From the NCBI RefSeq assembly GCF_003710825.1, contig NZ_RHHQ01000015.1, positions 124,001-188,000 of the forward strand: DNA of 64,000 bases, written 5' to 3'. Under the pieces are notes generated by a model that worked only from the letters and a program-made list of their open reading frames with translations, ran no database searches and was not told the origin of the DNA. This DNA is from Brevibacillus fluminis (GTDB taxonomy: Bacteria > Bacillota > Bacilli > Brevibacillales > Brevibacillaceae). Of the stretch, positions 16,542 through 24,647 are shown in pieces; the first letter of the stretch is position 1; each line of letters begins with the position of its first letter. Both the position numbers and the translations under genes were made by a program.

Positions 16542-18079
16542 ATGTGACCGCATTTCTTCTCTTTTTGGCAATCGTGCTCGTAACACTGGTGATCACTTAT
16601 TTCGCGTCCAAGCGTTCCAAGACGGCAAGCGAGTTTTATACAGCGGGTGGCGGCTTGACCGGCTGGCAAAACGGGCTGGCAATCGCCGGTGACTATATGT
16701 CCGCCGCATCGTTTTTGGGTATCGCCGGAACGATTGCGCTCGTCGGCTTCGACGGCTTCTTCTACAGCATCGGGTTCCTTGTCGCCTATCTGGTCGTGCT
16801 TTACCTGGTGGCGGAGCCGCTGCGTAACCTTGGCAAATATACGATGGCTGACATGATCGCCGCGCGTTTTGACGATAAAAAGGTTCGCGGCGTCGCGGCG
16901 CTCAATACGGTAACCATTTCGATCTTTTACATGATTGCGCAGCTGGTCGGCGCGGGCGCTTTGATCAAGCTGCTGCTGGGCCTCGATTACACGACGTCCG
17001 TACTGATCGTCGGCGTGCTGATGACCGTTTACGTCGTGTTCGGCGGGATGACGGCGACGAGCTGGGTTCAGATCGTCAAAGCGGTTCTGCTAATGGCAGG
17101 GACCTTCATCATCTCGCTTATCGTGTTTGCCAAATTCGGCTTTAGCATCGATGCGATGTTCGCACATATGAAGACGGCGACACCGCTCGGCGACGTGTTC
17201 CTCAATCCCGGCAACAAGTACAAGGATGGCATCGACATGATCTCTCTTAACATGGCACTTGTGCTCGGAACGGCAGGTCTTCCGCACATTTTGATTCGCT
17301 TTTTCACGGTAAAGGACGCACAAACGGCAAGAAAATCGGTTGTATATGCAACCTGGATCATCGGTATCTTTTATGTCATGACGCTGTTCCTTGGCTTTGG
17401 CGCAGCTGCTTTCGTCGGCATTGACGCAATCAAAGCAGCCGACAAGGCGGGGAATATGGCCGCACCGCTTTTGGCAAAAGTGTTGGGAGGCGACTTCCTG
17501 TTCGCGTTCGTTTCTGCCATCGCATTTGCCACCATTCTTGCCGTAGTGGCAGGTTTGGTACTGACCGCCGCATCTGCATTCTCTCACGATTTTTACAGCC
17601 ATATCGTACGCAAGGGAAAGGCGACGGAGGGCGAGCAGGTTAAGGTCGCGAAATGGGCATCAATCGGCGTTTCCATCATCTCCATCATCCTTGCGCTGTT
17701 TGCACAAAAAATGAACGTTGCATTCCTTGTCTCGCTTGCGTTTGCCGTGGCAGCGAGCGCCAATCTCCCGGTCATCATCTTCACGATCTTCTGGAAGCGT
17801 TTCAATACGACGGGCGCGGTGACGGGAATGCTGGTCGGGCTGTTCAGCGCCTTGCTGCTGGTGATTCTGGGCCCGAATGTTTGGGCAGTGAAAGAAGGAG
17901 CCGCGATCTTGGTCGGAGAACCGCTCTTCCCGCTCGCCAACCCTGGCATTGTCTCCATCCCGTTAGGCTTTTTGGCCGCCTTTCTGGGGACGTTGTTCTC
18001 CTCTAAAGCGCCAGCGGATGAGAAAAAATTCGACGAAATTTTGGTTCAAGCAAACACTGGGATCAAAGGAACCGTGTAA
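16538..18079 (+). CDS. ActP-like sodium:solute (acetate/monocarboxylate) symporter
   Basis: A 513-aa SSS-family transporter with about 13 helices. GLAIAGDYMSAASFLGIAG is the conserved helix 1 ligand/sodium region of ActP/MctC-type carriers, and LPHILIRFFTVKDAQ is another family block. It probably imports acetate, pyruvate or a similar short carboxylate with sodium or protons. Coupled to the DUF485 gene by a 4-nt overlap. A close paralogue follows at 18190. A terminator at 18091-18127 separates the two. Confidence 0.9.
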   Translation: MNVTAFLLFLAIVLVTLVITYFASKRSKTASEFYTAGGGLTGWQNGLAIAGDYMSAASFLGIAGTIALVGFDGFFYSIGFLVAYLVVLYLVAEPLRNLGKYTMADMIAARFDDKKVRGVAALNTVTISIFYMIAQLVGAGALIKLLLGLDYTTSVLIVGVLMTVYVVFGGMTATSWVQIVKAVLLMAGTFIISLIVFAKFGFSIDAMFAHMKTATPLGDVFLNPGNKYKDGIDMISLNMALVLGTAGLPHILIRFFTVKDAQTARKSVVYATWIIGIFYVMTLFLGFGAAAFVGIDAIKAADKAGNMAAPLLAKVLGGDFLFAFVSAIAFATILAVVAGLVLTAASAFSHDFYSHIVRKGKATEGEQVKVAKWASIGVSIISIILALFAQKMNVAFLVSLAFAVAASANLPVIIFTIFWKRFNTTGAVTGMLVGLFSALLLVILGPNVWAVKEGAAILVGEPLFPLANPGIVSIPLGFLAAFLGTLFSSKAPADEKKFDEILVQANTGIKGTV

Positions 18080-18090
18080 CACATAGAGGC

Positions 18091-18127
18091 AAAGCCGGAT
18101 AACCCGCAGGTTTTCCGGCTTTTTTTC
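18091..18127 (+). terminator. Rho-independent terminator
   Basis: AAAGCCGGA and TCCGGCTTT, with inner AACC/GGTT pairing, followed by T-run, 12 bp after the first symporter gene. Confidence 0.9.
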
Positions 18128-18189
18128 ATTCCCATCGTTCTTGCACGCCGTGTATAATAATGGAAAAGCTACAAGAAAAGGAACATGCG

Positions 18190-19731
18190 ATGGATATTAC
18201 GACCGTTTTCTTTTTTTTGGCCATTATTGTCGGAACATTGGCAATTACGTATTCGGCGGCGAAGCGAACCTCGACCCCACATGATTTTTATGCGGCGGGC
18301 AACCGGCTGACCGGCATGCAGAACGGGTTAGCCATCGCCGGCGATTACATGAGCGCGGCTTCCTTTTTAGGAATCACTGGTGCGATCGGTATTTACGGAT
18401 TCGACGGCTTTTTTTATTCGCTTGGGTTCCTTGTATCTTATCTGGTTATTCTTTTCATGGTGGCAGAGCCGCTGCACAATTTGGGAAAGTATACGTTGGC
18501 TGATTCGATCATCCAGCGTTTCGACAGCAAGCGATTGCGCGGTGTCATCGCGATGACCAACATTTTAATCACGATCTTTTACATGATCGCCCAGCTTGTC
18601 GGGGCAGGGGCACTGATCCATCTGCTGCTGGATGTCGATTATCGATCAGCTGTCTTTATCGTTGGAAGCTTGATGACGACCTTCGTGCTGTTCGGCGGGA
18701 TGATTGCCGCTTCCTGGGTGCAGATTATCAAGGCGATCTTGCTTTTGTCCGGAACACTAATCGTTTGCCTGATCGTGCTGTCGCGATTCGATTGGAGCCT
18801 CGTGGCCATGTTTGACCATGTGACCAATGCGACGCCATACGGGATTAACATTTTGTACCCCGGCAACCAATTCGAAAATCCATTTGATACCATCTCGCTT
18901 CATCTCGCGCTGATTTTGGGCACCGCGGGACTGCCTCACATTTTGGTCCGTTTTTTTACCGTACGTGATGCAATTGAAACGCGGCGCTCGGTGATGAATG
19001 CTACCTGGATGATTGGCGCTTTCTATTTAATGACGTTTGTGCTTGGATTCGGCGCGATTTCGTTTGTCGGGTGGGACGCGATCCGCGCAGCGGAGTTTGG
19101 CGGCAATTTGACGGTCCCGATGTTGGCTCGCGCGCTTGGCGGCGAATTTTTGATGGCGTACGTCTCTGCTGTCGCCTTCGCAACCATCTTGGCTGTGGTG
19201 ACCGGGCTTGTCATGTCTGCCTCATCCGCGTTTGCGCACGATTTTTACAGCCATATCGTCCGCGGCGGAAGCTCTTCGGAGAGCGAGCAGTTTTTGGCCG
19301 CCAAATGCTCAGCTGTCGCTGTCGGAGCCATATCCATCTTGATAGCTATCGGCGGTCAAAAGATGAACGTGGCGATTTTGGTCGCCCTCACGTTTGCCGT
19401 GGCAGCGTCGGCCAATCTTCCGCTGATTTTGTTCACGCTATACTGGCGGCGTTTTACGGCAGGGGGAGCGATCTGCGGCGTGATATGCGGCCTGCTTTCT
19501 TCACTGTTTCTCGTGATTGTCAGTCCGAATGTGATGGATCCGGTGCATGGGCTGATCCGGACGGAACCGTGGTTTCCGCTAACCAATCCCGGCATTGTGA
19601 GCATTCCGCTCGGTTTTCTCGGTGCGGTGATCGGCACGTACTGCTCACCCCGACAATGTGATGAAAAACGTTTCGATGGGGTGCTGCTTCAGGCTCATAC
19701 GGGGATTCGCTGGCAGGATCCTGATCAATAA
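18190..19731 (+). CDS. second ActP-like sodium:solute symporter
   Basis: A 513-aa paralogue of the preceding symporter, colinear throughout (GLAIAGDYMSAASFLGITG, LPHILVRFFTVRDAI, FAHDFYSHIVRGG). It lacks its own DUF485 partner, so it may share the upstream one or work alone. ATG 18190 is chosen because AAAAGGA lies at suitable spacing; an upstream in-frame ATG at 18160 sits just after a TATAAT (18153-18158) and would lack a leader. The intervening terminator and this -10 element suggest its own promoter. Confidence 0.9.
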   Translation: MDITTVFFFLAIIVGTLAITYSAAKRTSTPHDFYAAGNRLTGMQNGLAIAGDYMSAASFLGITGAIGIYGFDGFFYSLGFLVSYLVILFMVAEPLHNLGKYTLADSIIQRFDSKRLRGVIAMTNILITIFYMIAQLVGAGALIHLLLDVDYRSAVFIVGSLMTTFVLFGGMIAASWVQIIKAILLLSGTLIVCLIVLSRFDWSLVAMFDHVTNATPYGINILYPGNQFENPFDTISLHLALILGTAGLPHILVRFFTVRDAIETRRSVMNATWMIGAFYLMTFVLGFGAISFVGWDAIRAAEFGGNLTVPMLARALGGEFLMAYVSAVAFATILAVVTGLVMSASSAFAHDFYSHIVRGGSSSESEQFLAAKCSAVAVGAISILIAIGGQKMNVAILVALTFAVAASANLPLILFTLYWRRFTAGGAICGVICGLLSSLFLVIVSPNVMDPVHGLIRTEPWFPLTNPGIVSIPLGFLGAVIGTYCSPRQCDEKRFDGVLLQAHTGIRWQDPDQ

Positions 19732-19895
19732 TGGTAACCGGCTATCAGTTAGCAGCTAACTACCTTAATTACCCCGTTCCTGCTTGAGTGCTGCAAGTCA
19801 TATAGGCAATGCTAGAATTGACCCAAGAGAGCGAGACGATCTCCATGATTCACGACGCGTGTACGGTCATGAAAATGGAAGAGTAGGTAAAGGAG

Positions 19896-19927
19896 ACGTT
19901 CAACATTTTGCTGTTGAACGTTTTTTT
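19896..19927 (+). terminator. Rho-independent terminator
   Basis: ACGTTCAAC and GTTGAACGT pair, followed by seven T residues. It lies in the gene-free stretch 19732-20045, which otherwise holds only a 25-codon frame (19809-19886) without a good ribosome site. Confidence 0.85.
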
Positions 19928-20045
19928 CTAATGAAATCTCCCATTTCCTCAAAAATGGGACAGATTCATCAAGATAGATGCTGTGGCAATAATAGAAAAC
20001 AAGCAATATCTTGATGATGAGAAAGCAAGTTAGGAGGTGATTTAC

Positions 20046-20747
20046 ATGTCGTCTTCTCATCACCAACACTCGAATTCCACTAGCGATCATCATCGTCATC
20101 ACTCGAATTCCACTAGCGATCATCATCATAAGCATAAGCACCATCACAAAAATCAGAATTGCTTTGCCTTTGATGCTAGACGGAATACGTTTGGCAGTGA
20201 AAACATCACATTGGTAGGAACAACGACAGTCACCAACCGCACGGAGCTGGCAAGGGTTTTCGTACCTTGCAATGGTACAGTGAAAATTGACGGTGTCGTT
20301 GGCTGGCAGGCAACTGCCGATGCGAGCGGCAACCGGGTACCTGTGTTGTTCGAGATTTTCCGAAACGTGGTAGATAGCAACAACCTGATCTTCAGCACGC
20401 TGGATTCTGCTGCCATCATCGACAACACAGATGTGGGTGCACGGTTTGTTACAACTGCATTCACTACGGTAGATGCACGCTTTCCTTTTGCAGGCGGCAG
20501 TGCCATGAGTGGAATCGGCAACATTCCTGGATTTCCATTCCAGCCAGGCGCCACGTATATCTTGACGGCACGTGCAGTAGAGCCAGGCGATCGGGCTGTC
20601 ATTACCGGACCAGTCGTGCTTGAGGCGGAAGTCGAGCGTCGTCGCAATGAAAGCTCTAGTTCTGACCATCGCCGCCGCCGTCGTCGTCGTTGCAAACCTT
20701 GCAAATGCGTATGCAAGCGTAAGTGCCGCAAGCGCCGCAAATGCTAA
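20046..20747 (+). CDS. His-rich/Arg-Cys-rich spore-surface protein, ExsC-like core
   Basis: A 233-aa protein in three parts. Residues 1-36 are extremely His/Ser rich, built from an 11-residue tandem repeat (HSNSTSDHHRH / HSNSTSDHHHK) encoded by a 33-bp DNA repeat at 20071-20136. Residues about 38-198 are a beta-rich core (NGTVKIDGVVGWQAT, PVLFEIFRN, FSTLDSAA, AVITGPVVLEA) resembling, from memory, the exosporium protein ExsC group. Residues about 205-233 form a tail of Arg, Lys and seven Cys (RRRRRRRCKPCKCVCKR). No signal peptide, as usual for coat proteins assembled from the mother cell. A perfect TTAGGAGGTGA precedes ATG 20046. The role is inferred: Cys and His cross-linking or metal binding on the spore surface. 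Confidence 0.65.
   Translation: MSSSHHQHSNSTSDHHRHHSNSTSDHHHKHKHHHKNQNCFAFDARRNTFGSENITLVGTTTVTNRTELARVFVPCNGTVKIDGVVGWQATADASGNRVPVLFEIFRNVVDSNNLIFSTLDSAAIIDNTDVGARFVTTAFTTVDARFPFAGGSAMSGIGNIPGFPFQPGATYILTARAVEPGDRAVITGPVVLEAEVERRRNESSSSDHRRRRRRRCKPCKCVCKRKCRKRRKC
20071..20136 (+). repeat. 33-bp tandem direct repeat
   Basis: Two copies of a 33-bp unit beginning CACTCGAATTCCACTAGCGA encode the His-rich 11-residue repeat. The first 28 bases are identical, which suggests recent duplication or copy-number variability. Confidence 0.85.
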
Positions 20748-20771
20748 TTTGATGGAAAAGAATGGCCCAAT

Positions 20772-20803
20772 GACCTCTTCCACACAGTTGGGAGAGGTCT
20801 TTT
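20772..20803 (+). terminator. hairpin terminator
   Basis: GACCTCT pairs with AGAGGTC, followed by TTTTAT; weak T-run, between the His-rich gene and the kinase-like gene. It may attenuate rather than stop transcription. Confidence 0.55.
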
Positions 20804-20826
20804 ATCTTCATAGCGGAGTGAGCAGC

Positions 20827-21816
20827 ATGGAAGAAGAGATACTACCTACGGTTGCGAAAAACTACCGATTCAATATTCGCCAGGCAGAATTGCTTCACTA
20901 TACACCGAGAACGCTCGTATTGCGAATTCAGACCGATGACGGACCATTTGTCGTCAAATCCATCTTTGCGGATCGCGACCGAATGTCCTTCATTTTGGCA
21001 GTCGAACATTATTTACGGGGAAAAGGAGTAGCCATTCCACAGACCATCCCGATGGAAAACGGTGAATTTATTTTTTTCTGCAACGGCACCCCTTACACCG
21101 TGCAAGAGTACGTAGAGGGAAAACCGTTGCACATCACCTCCAAAAGCGCTTGCACGGAACGAGGCCGGTTACTTGGACACTTTCATGCGTGTTCACTTGG
21201 GTTTAACGCAGGGGATGTCAAGCCGTGCCAGGGGATTGCGGAATGGGAGCAAATTTATCAGGAGGAACTTCAAACCATGATTGGCTGGCGCGAACAATAT
21301 CGGTCCTCAAAAGAAAAAGAGCATCAACTCGTCATGCGATCAATCGATTTCTTTATTCGGGCCGGAAAACAACTTTTGCGCATACTCACCCAAAATCAGT
21401 ATTTTTCAGAGGTGCGAGCGGAGCCACTGGAACGCCAGTTTTTGTGTCACGGAGACTTCCATACAGGGAATGTGCTATGGAATGAGAAGATGCAGCGATT
21501 CACCATCATCGATTGGGAGTTTACCCGCTTTGACTATCCTTCTGTCGATTTGGGGAGGCTGCTCTCTATCATTATGCGCCACAACAACCGTTGGAATGAA
21601 GCCAGCTTTTCTGCTCTCTTGTCCGGCTATCTCGAACAAAACCCGCTTAGCGAAAAGCAAATGGAGCTGCTCTATCTTGATCTTGCCTTTCCGCATCAAT
21701 TTGAAAGATTTTTGCGTAAGAACTGGTTTGAAGAGTTTACAGTAGGCGAGATCCGGCAATTTTTGCAGCGGGAAGAGGAAAAGACTCGCTTTCTATTGCG
21801 GGCATTGGAGCGGTAA
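20827..21816 (+). CDS. CotS-like spore coat protein kinase (APH/choline kinase fold)
   Basis: A 329-aa protein of the CotS/YutH family. FLCHGDFHTGNVLWN (H208) is the Brenner catalytic motif of APH-type phosphotransferases and IIDWEFTRFD (D229) the metal-binding DFG-equivalent; LVLRIQTDDGPFVVKSIF supplies the N-lobe Lys. All catalytic residues are intact, so it may be an active kinase, unlike many coat-type members. It sits directly downstream of the His/Arg-rich coat-like protein and upstream of low-complexity proteins, plausible substrates or partners. ATG 20827 is chosen; the frame is open 207 nt further upstream only because it reads the Arg-repeat of the previous gene in another phase. 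Confidence 0.8.
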   Translation: MEEEILPTVAKNYRFNIRQAELLHYTPRTLVLRIQTDDGPFVVKSIFADRDRMSFILAVEHYLRGKGVAIPQTIPMENGEFIFFCNGTPYTVQEYVEGKPLHITSKSACTERGRLLGHFHACSLGFNAGDVKPCQGIAEWEQIYQEELQTMIGWREQYRSSKEKEHQLVMRSIDFFIRAGKQLLRILTQNQYFSEVRAEPLERQFLCHGDFHTGNVLWNEKMQRFTIIDWEFTRFDYPSVDLGRLLSIIMRHNNRWNEASFSALLSGYLEQNPLSEKQMELLYLDLAFPHQFERFLRKNWFEEFTVGEIRQFLQREEEKTRFLLRALER

Positions 21817-21949
21817 GGGAAGAGGTTTTGCCTTCTCTCGATTTGCTTCTACCAAAATATGTGATTATCCTCCTGCAAGTGCCGTCACAGCTAGTACCCG
21901 AAATTGATATATATAACGTATCACAAGAAGAAAGGATAAGGTGAGATGT

Positions 21950-22270
21950 ATGAATCGAAATGAAATCCAAGAATCCATGCAAGAGTCGATGACCGAATTT
22001 CGCAATAATTTAGAGAACAGCATCAGAGAAATGTTGAAAAGCCTTCCAGTAGATGCATTGAAAAATGTGAAGGTAGGGCTTGATGGCGTGCCGGGATTGG
22101 GAGAAAACTTCATGAGCAATCTAAATACCAAAATTCAAGACATTATCAATGCTAGCTTGGAACTGGCGAAACAGGCAGTCGAGAACGGTGCTGAGGGTAG
22201 CAGCGAACAAGGTGAACCGGAAAGCCTTGTAACAACACACACCGTAATCAATGGGAAAACGATTGAGTAA
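21950..22270 (+). CDS. small helical protein of the spore-surface cluster (unknown)
   Basis: A 106-aa protein of unknown family. Residues 1-35 are a charged amphipathic helix (RNEIQESMQESMTEFRNNLE), 40-55 a Gly/Pro turn region, 55-80 a second helix, and the end (TTHTVINGKTIE) is beta-like. ATG 21950 is preceded by AAGGATAAGG. It has no signal peptide or membrane helix. Its place between the CotS-like kinase and the Gly-rich proteins suggests a structural or adaptor role in the same spore layer; this is inference. Confidence 0.7.
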   Translation: MNRNEIQESMQESMTEFRNNLENSIREMLKSLPVDALKNVKVGLDGVPGLGENFMSNLNTKIQDIINASLELAKQAVENGAEGSSEQGEPESLVTTHTVINGKTIE

Positions 22271-22327
22271 ATAGCTTCTACCATCAATGAAAGAGCAAAA
22301 AATCGAGCTTAGTGGGAGGTGAACGAG

Positions 22328-22762
22328 ATGGGGTCCCGTAGAAGAGATGATGAGCTTGAGATTATTAAAGAAATCGAAAACAGTGGGAATGCCCAGGCAG
22401 GAAATGGTGGTACTGCGAGCGGTGGTGATGTCACCCCCGTATCTCTTGGAGGAAATGGTGGCTCGGGATCAGGTGGAATAGCAACAGGAGGTTCCGTAAC
22501 GGCAGTGGGAAACACCGGAGGAGCAGCCACTGCTACAGCAACTTCGTCGGCTACGAGCATTGGAAACGGCAATGTTACGGTCGCGGCTTCGAGTGCTTCG
22601 TCAGTTGGGGGAACAGGTGCAATCTCCACAGGAGGAACTGCCGACGCGAATGGTGTGGGCGGAAGCGGCGGCACTGGTGGCGCATCGACCGGTAGCGCGA
22701 ACGGCGGTCTGGCAAATGGTGGAATCGCCGAGGCAGAAGCTAAGATTAAAGGTGAGTGTTGA
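22328..22762 (+). CDS. Gly/Ala/Ser/Thr-rich low-complexity spore-surface protein A
   Basis: A 144-aa protein: a short charged head (GSRRRDDELEIIKEIENSGN), about 100 residues of GG-[ST]-A/V repeats, and a tail IAEAEAKIKGEC. The head motif I-x-E-[IV]-x-x-SGN-x-x-AG-x-GGTA and the AKIK-type tail recur in the protein at 23201-23680, so the two are paralogues. Such repeats usually form beta-structured or fibrous surface layers. ATG 22328 lies seven bases after GGGAGGTGA. No export signal is visible, consistent with assembly on the spore inside the mother cell. Confidence 0.7.
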   Translation: MGSRRRDDELEIIKEIENSGNAQAGNGGTASGGDVTPVSLGGNGGSGSGGIATGGSVTAVGNTGGAATATATSSATSIGNGNVTVAASSASSVGGTGAISTGGTADANGVGGSGGTGGASTGSANGGLANGGIAEAEAKIKGEC

Positions 22763-22792
22763 TAAGCCGGTCATAGAAAAGGGGTGATCACA

Positions 22793-23095
22793 GTGAGTCA
22801 GGAACTAGTGGAAAATGAAGATACTCTCCCGAACGGGCAGCAATCCACGGCCAACGCTACGGCAAATGCCCTCGGAGGCTTAGGTGGTCAAGCGTACAAT
22901 TTAACGTACGTCGATAATTATTCAACACTGATGCTCGTCTATTCATTTCTGTCCCTTCTAGGTAGCCAAGCGGGTCAAGGTGCCAATCTGAGTCAAGCTG
23001 CGAGCGAATTGACGCCGCTGCTCAAGTCGGTCATGGAAGAAGAAAAACGGTATCGGCAAGCCTTCTTGGATGCGGTTGAATCTTTGAAAAAATAA
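22793..23095 (+). CDS. small protein between the Gly-rich paralogues (unknown)
   Basis: A 100-aa protein with a polar Asn/Ala/Gly-rich head (STANATANALGGLGGQ), a hydrophobic segment (STLMLVYSFLSLLGSQ) and a C-terminal helix (LTPLLKSVMEEEKRYRQAFLDAVESLKK). The start is GTG 22793, five bases after AAAGGGGTGA; an in-frame GTG at 22784 is inside that site. The head shares composition with the flanking Gly-rich proteins, while the rest is helical, as for a docking or chaperone-like partner. No family recognised. Confidence 0.7.
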   Translation: MSQELVENEDTLPNGQQSTANATANALGGLGGQAYNLTYVDNYSTLMLVYSFLSLLGSQAGQGANLSQAASELTPLLKSVMEEEKRYRQAFLDAVESLKK

Positions 23096-23200
23096 ACGGT
23101 GTTGATAGGAAAATATGTTCTTGCCTTCCTTCATTGGCCGTTACAAGATGTCCAAGCAAAAAATATAACTATAAAAGGACAAAAGAAGGGAGTGAAAAAT

Positions 23201-23680
23201 ATGAGTTGTCGGCGTAAACATTCAAAAACAAAGGTATTTCGCACAAACATTGCGGAAGTCAAAAGAAGCGGTAATGTGGTGGCGGGAGCAGGTGGTACCG
23301 CCACTGGCGGTACTGACGGCGTAGCTGTCAGTGTAGGTGGAGAAGGAGAAAATGTCGAGATTGCCACGATTCTCTCGAAAAACAGCTTTGGCGGTTTCGC
23401 TGTTGCTGCTCTGAATGCGGGCGGTAATATCATCGTTAACAATCAAAATAATAGCGTCAACGTTGCAAGCCCATTTGCCAATACCACGCAAACGATCAAT
23501 AGTAACGCTATAACTGGCGGAAATACTGGGATTGCAACCGGAGGAAACGCTTCTTCCAACACAACTGGCGGAATTGGCGGTGCAGGCGGTTCTACTACTC
23601 ACCAGTCGAATGGCGGCAATGCAGCTGGGGGCAATGCCAAAGCCAAAATCAAAGCCAAAGCCAAAGCAAAAGTCCATTAA
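23201..23680 (+). CDS. Gly/Asn-rich low-complexity spore-surface protein B
   Basis: A 159-aa paralogue of the protein at 22328. A basic head (SCRRKHSKTKVFRTN) leads into IAEVKRSGNVVAGAGGTATGG, then Gly/Asn/Ala/Thr-rich repeats (GGNTGIATGGNAS, GGIGGAGGS), and a Lys-Ala tail (NAKAKIKAKAKAKVH). ATG 23201 follows GAAGGGAGTGA. The basic tail could be a cross-linking site (transglutaminase acts on Lys-rich coat proteins in Bacillus), though that is inference. A clear terminator at 23722-23751 closes the cluster. Confidence 0.7.
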   Translation: MSCRRKHSKTKVFRTNIAEVKRSGNVVAGAGGTATGGTDGVAVSVGGEGENVEIATILSKNSFGGFAVAALNAGGNIIVNNQNNSVNVASPFANTTQTINSNAITGGNTGIATGGNASSNTTGGIGGAGGSTTHQSNGGNAAGGNAKAKIKAKAKAKVH

Positions 23681-23721
23681 AAGTGTTCTGCTGGCAAGGA
23701 GATCGAGGCTTTGGGCATGGG

Positions 23722-23751
23722 AAAGGGGCAGGGATGCCTGCTCCTTTTTTA
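23722..23751 (+). terminator. Rho-independent terminator of the spore-surface cluster
   Basis: AAGGGGCAGG pairs with CCTGCTCCTT around a GATG loop and is followed by a T-run. Confidence 0.9.
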
Positions 23752-23880
23752 CATAATGGCAAGCGGTGAGAGGATCCTCATTAGCCAAAGGCTAAAGCGG
23801 CGTTTGGGACGTACAAAAAACACTCCTAACTAGGATAAATAGGGACACGCTCGAAAGCCCTTTTAGGAGAGTCGGAACCT

Positions 23881-24063
23881 ATGGTGCTGCAGAAGCAGCT
23901 GAAAGTGGATGTGCTAGGTTATGAAGGCAAATTCCGAATTGCCGACTATGCCAGTTGGAAAAAGTTGAAGAACAATTGGGATAACGTTTTCAGCAAAAGC
24001 GAGATTATTGTCGATGTCAAGGTGTTTATCCGCGATTACGGCTCGGCCGGCCGAAAAGTGTAA
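23881..24063 (+). CDS. small hypothetical protein
   Basis: A 60-aa basic protein (MVLQKQLKVDVLGYEGKFRIADYASWKKL as two halves: a beta-like head, then a charged helix) ending FIRDYGSAGRKV. AGGAG lies 12 bases before the ATG; the next codon is GTG (23884) and could also serve. No family recognised. The regular alternation of hydrophobic and charged residues and the ribosome site favour a real gene, but it is short. Confidence 0.45.
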   Translation: MVLQKQLKVDVLGYEGKFRIADYASWKKLKNNWDNVFSKSEIIVDVKVFIRDYGSAGRKV

Positions 24064-24178
24064 CAGGTGTGTCGCTGGTAATTGCGCATAAACCATGATA
24101 CAGTGTAATCGTTCCAATGATGATGAAAAGCAATGAGCCCCTTACATGGGCAAAGAATGAAAGATAGAGGAGAGTCAC

Positions 24179-24577
24179 ATGAAGCGCTTAATCAAGGTAA
24201 CCATCCATGATTTCAGTAAAATTGAACAGCATCTGAATGACGCGAAAGAGATTGAACTGTATCACTCAGCCAATGGCAAACTGTATGAAGCCGTCATCGA
24301 GCATGACGATTACGCCGTGATTGATCTAAACGATGAAGAGTATATTGAACTTGCCCCAAACGAATATGAGCTGATGATCCCGGAGTGGAAAGTGGTTGGC
24401 AAGACAGGGGATATGATCATTGAAACCATGTCCGATCCTGCAGACGACCGCGCGCTCTTGTACCGCGGAATCGATGGGGTGGGCAATGTGGTAGCAGAGC
24501 CGCAATCGATCAATAAGCAGCTGATCATGCAGTTATACAAAGGGTGGTTCGCCAAGGAAAAGGCGAAAGCTGAATAA
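24179..24577 (+). CDS. hypothetical acidic protein
   Basis: A 132-aa soluble acidic protein of unknown family. It is beta-rich in the first 80 residues (RLIKVTIHDFSKIEQHL, YAVIDLNDEEYIELAP), and helical at the end (INKQLIMQLYKGWFAKEKAK). AGAGGAGAG precedes the ATG. It stands alone before a terminator shared with argS. No catalytic motif is visible. Confidence 0.75.
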   Translation: MKRLIKVTIHDFSKIEQHLNDAKEIELYHSANGKLYEAVIEHDDYAVIDLNDEEYIELAPNEYELMIPEWKVVGKTGDMIIETMSDPADDRALLYRGIDGVGNVVAEPQSINKQLIMQLYKGWFAKEKAKAE

Positions 24578-24601
24578 CCTTCGGCTGCGGCCCAATAAAA
24601 G

Positions 24602-24637
24602 AAAAAAACAGCAGAGCGCGATTCTGCTGTTTTTTCT
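24602..24637. terminator. bidirectional terminator
   Basis: AACAGCAGA and TCTGCTGTT flanked by A-run and T-run, between the convergent hypothetical gene and argS. Confidence 0.92.
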
Positions 24638-24647
24638 TTTCCCTTTT

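Noticed and set aside
19809..19886. 25-codon frame (MLELTQESETISMIHD...) before a terminator
   Set aside because: No convincing ribosome site or family match; could be a gene remnant but not supportable.
20071..20136. Direct repeats considered as a CRISPR-like array
   Set aside because: Only two adjacent in-frame 33-bp units without spacers, coding for a His-rich peptide.
20620..20826. Upstream extension of the CotS-like frame with a signal-peptide-like stretch (KALVLTIAAAVVVVANLANA)
   Set aside because: It reads the Arg/Lys repeat codons of the previous gene in another phase; the hydrophobic look is a by-product of CGC/CGT repeats, and a better start with normal kinase length lies at 20827.
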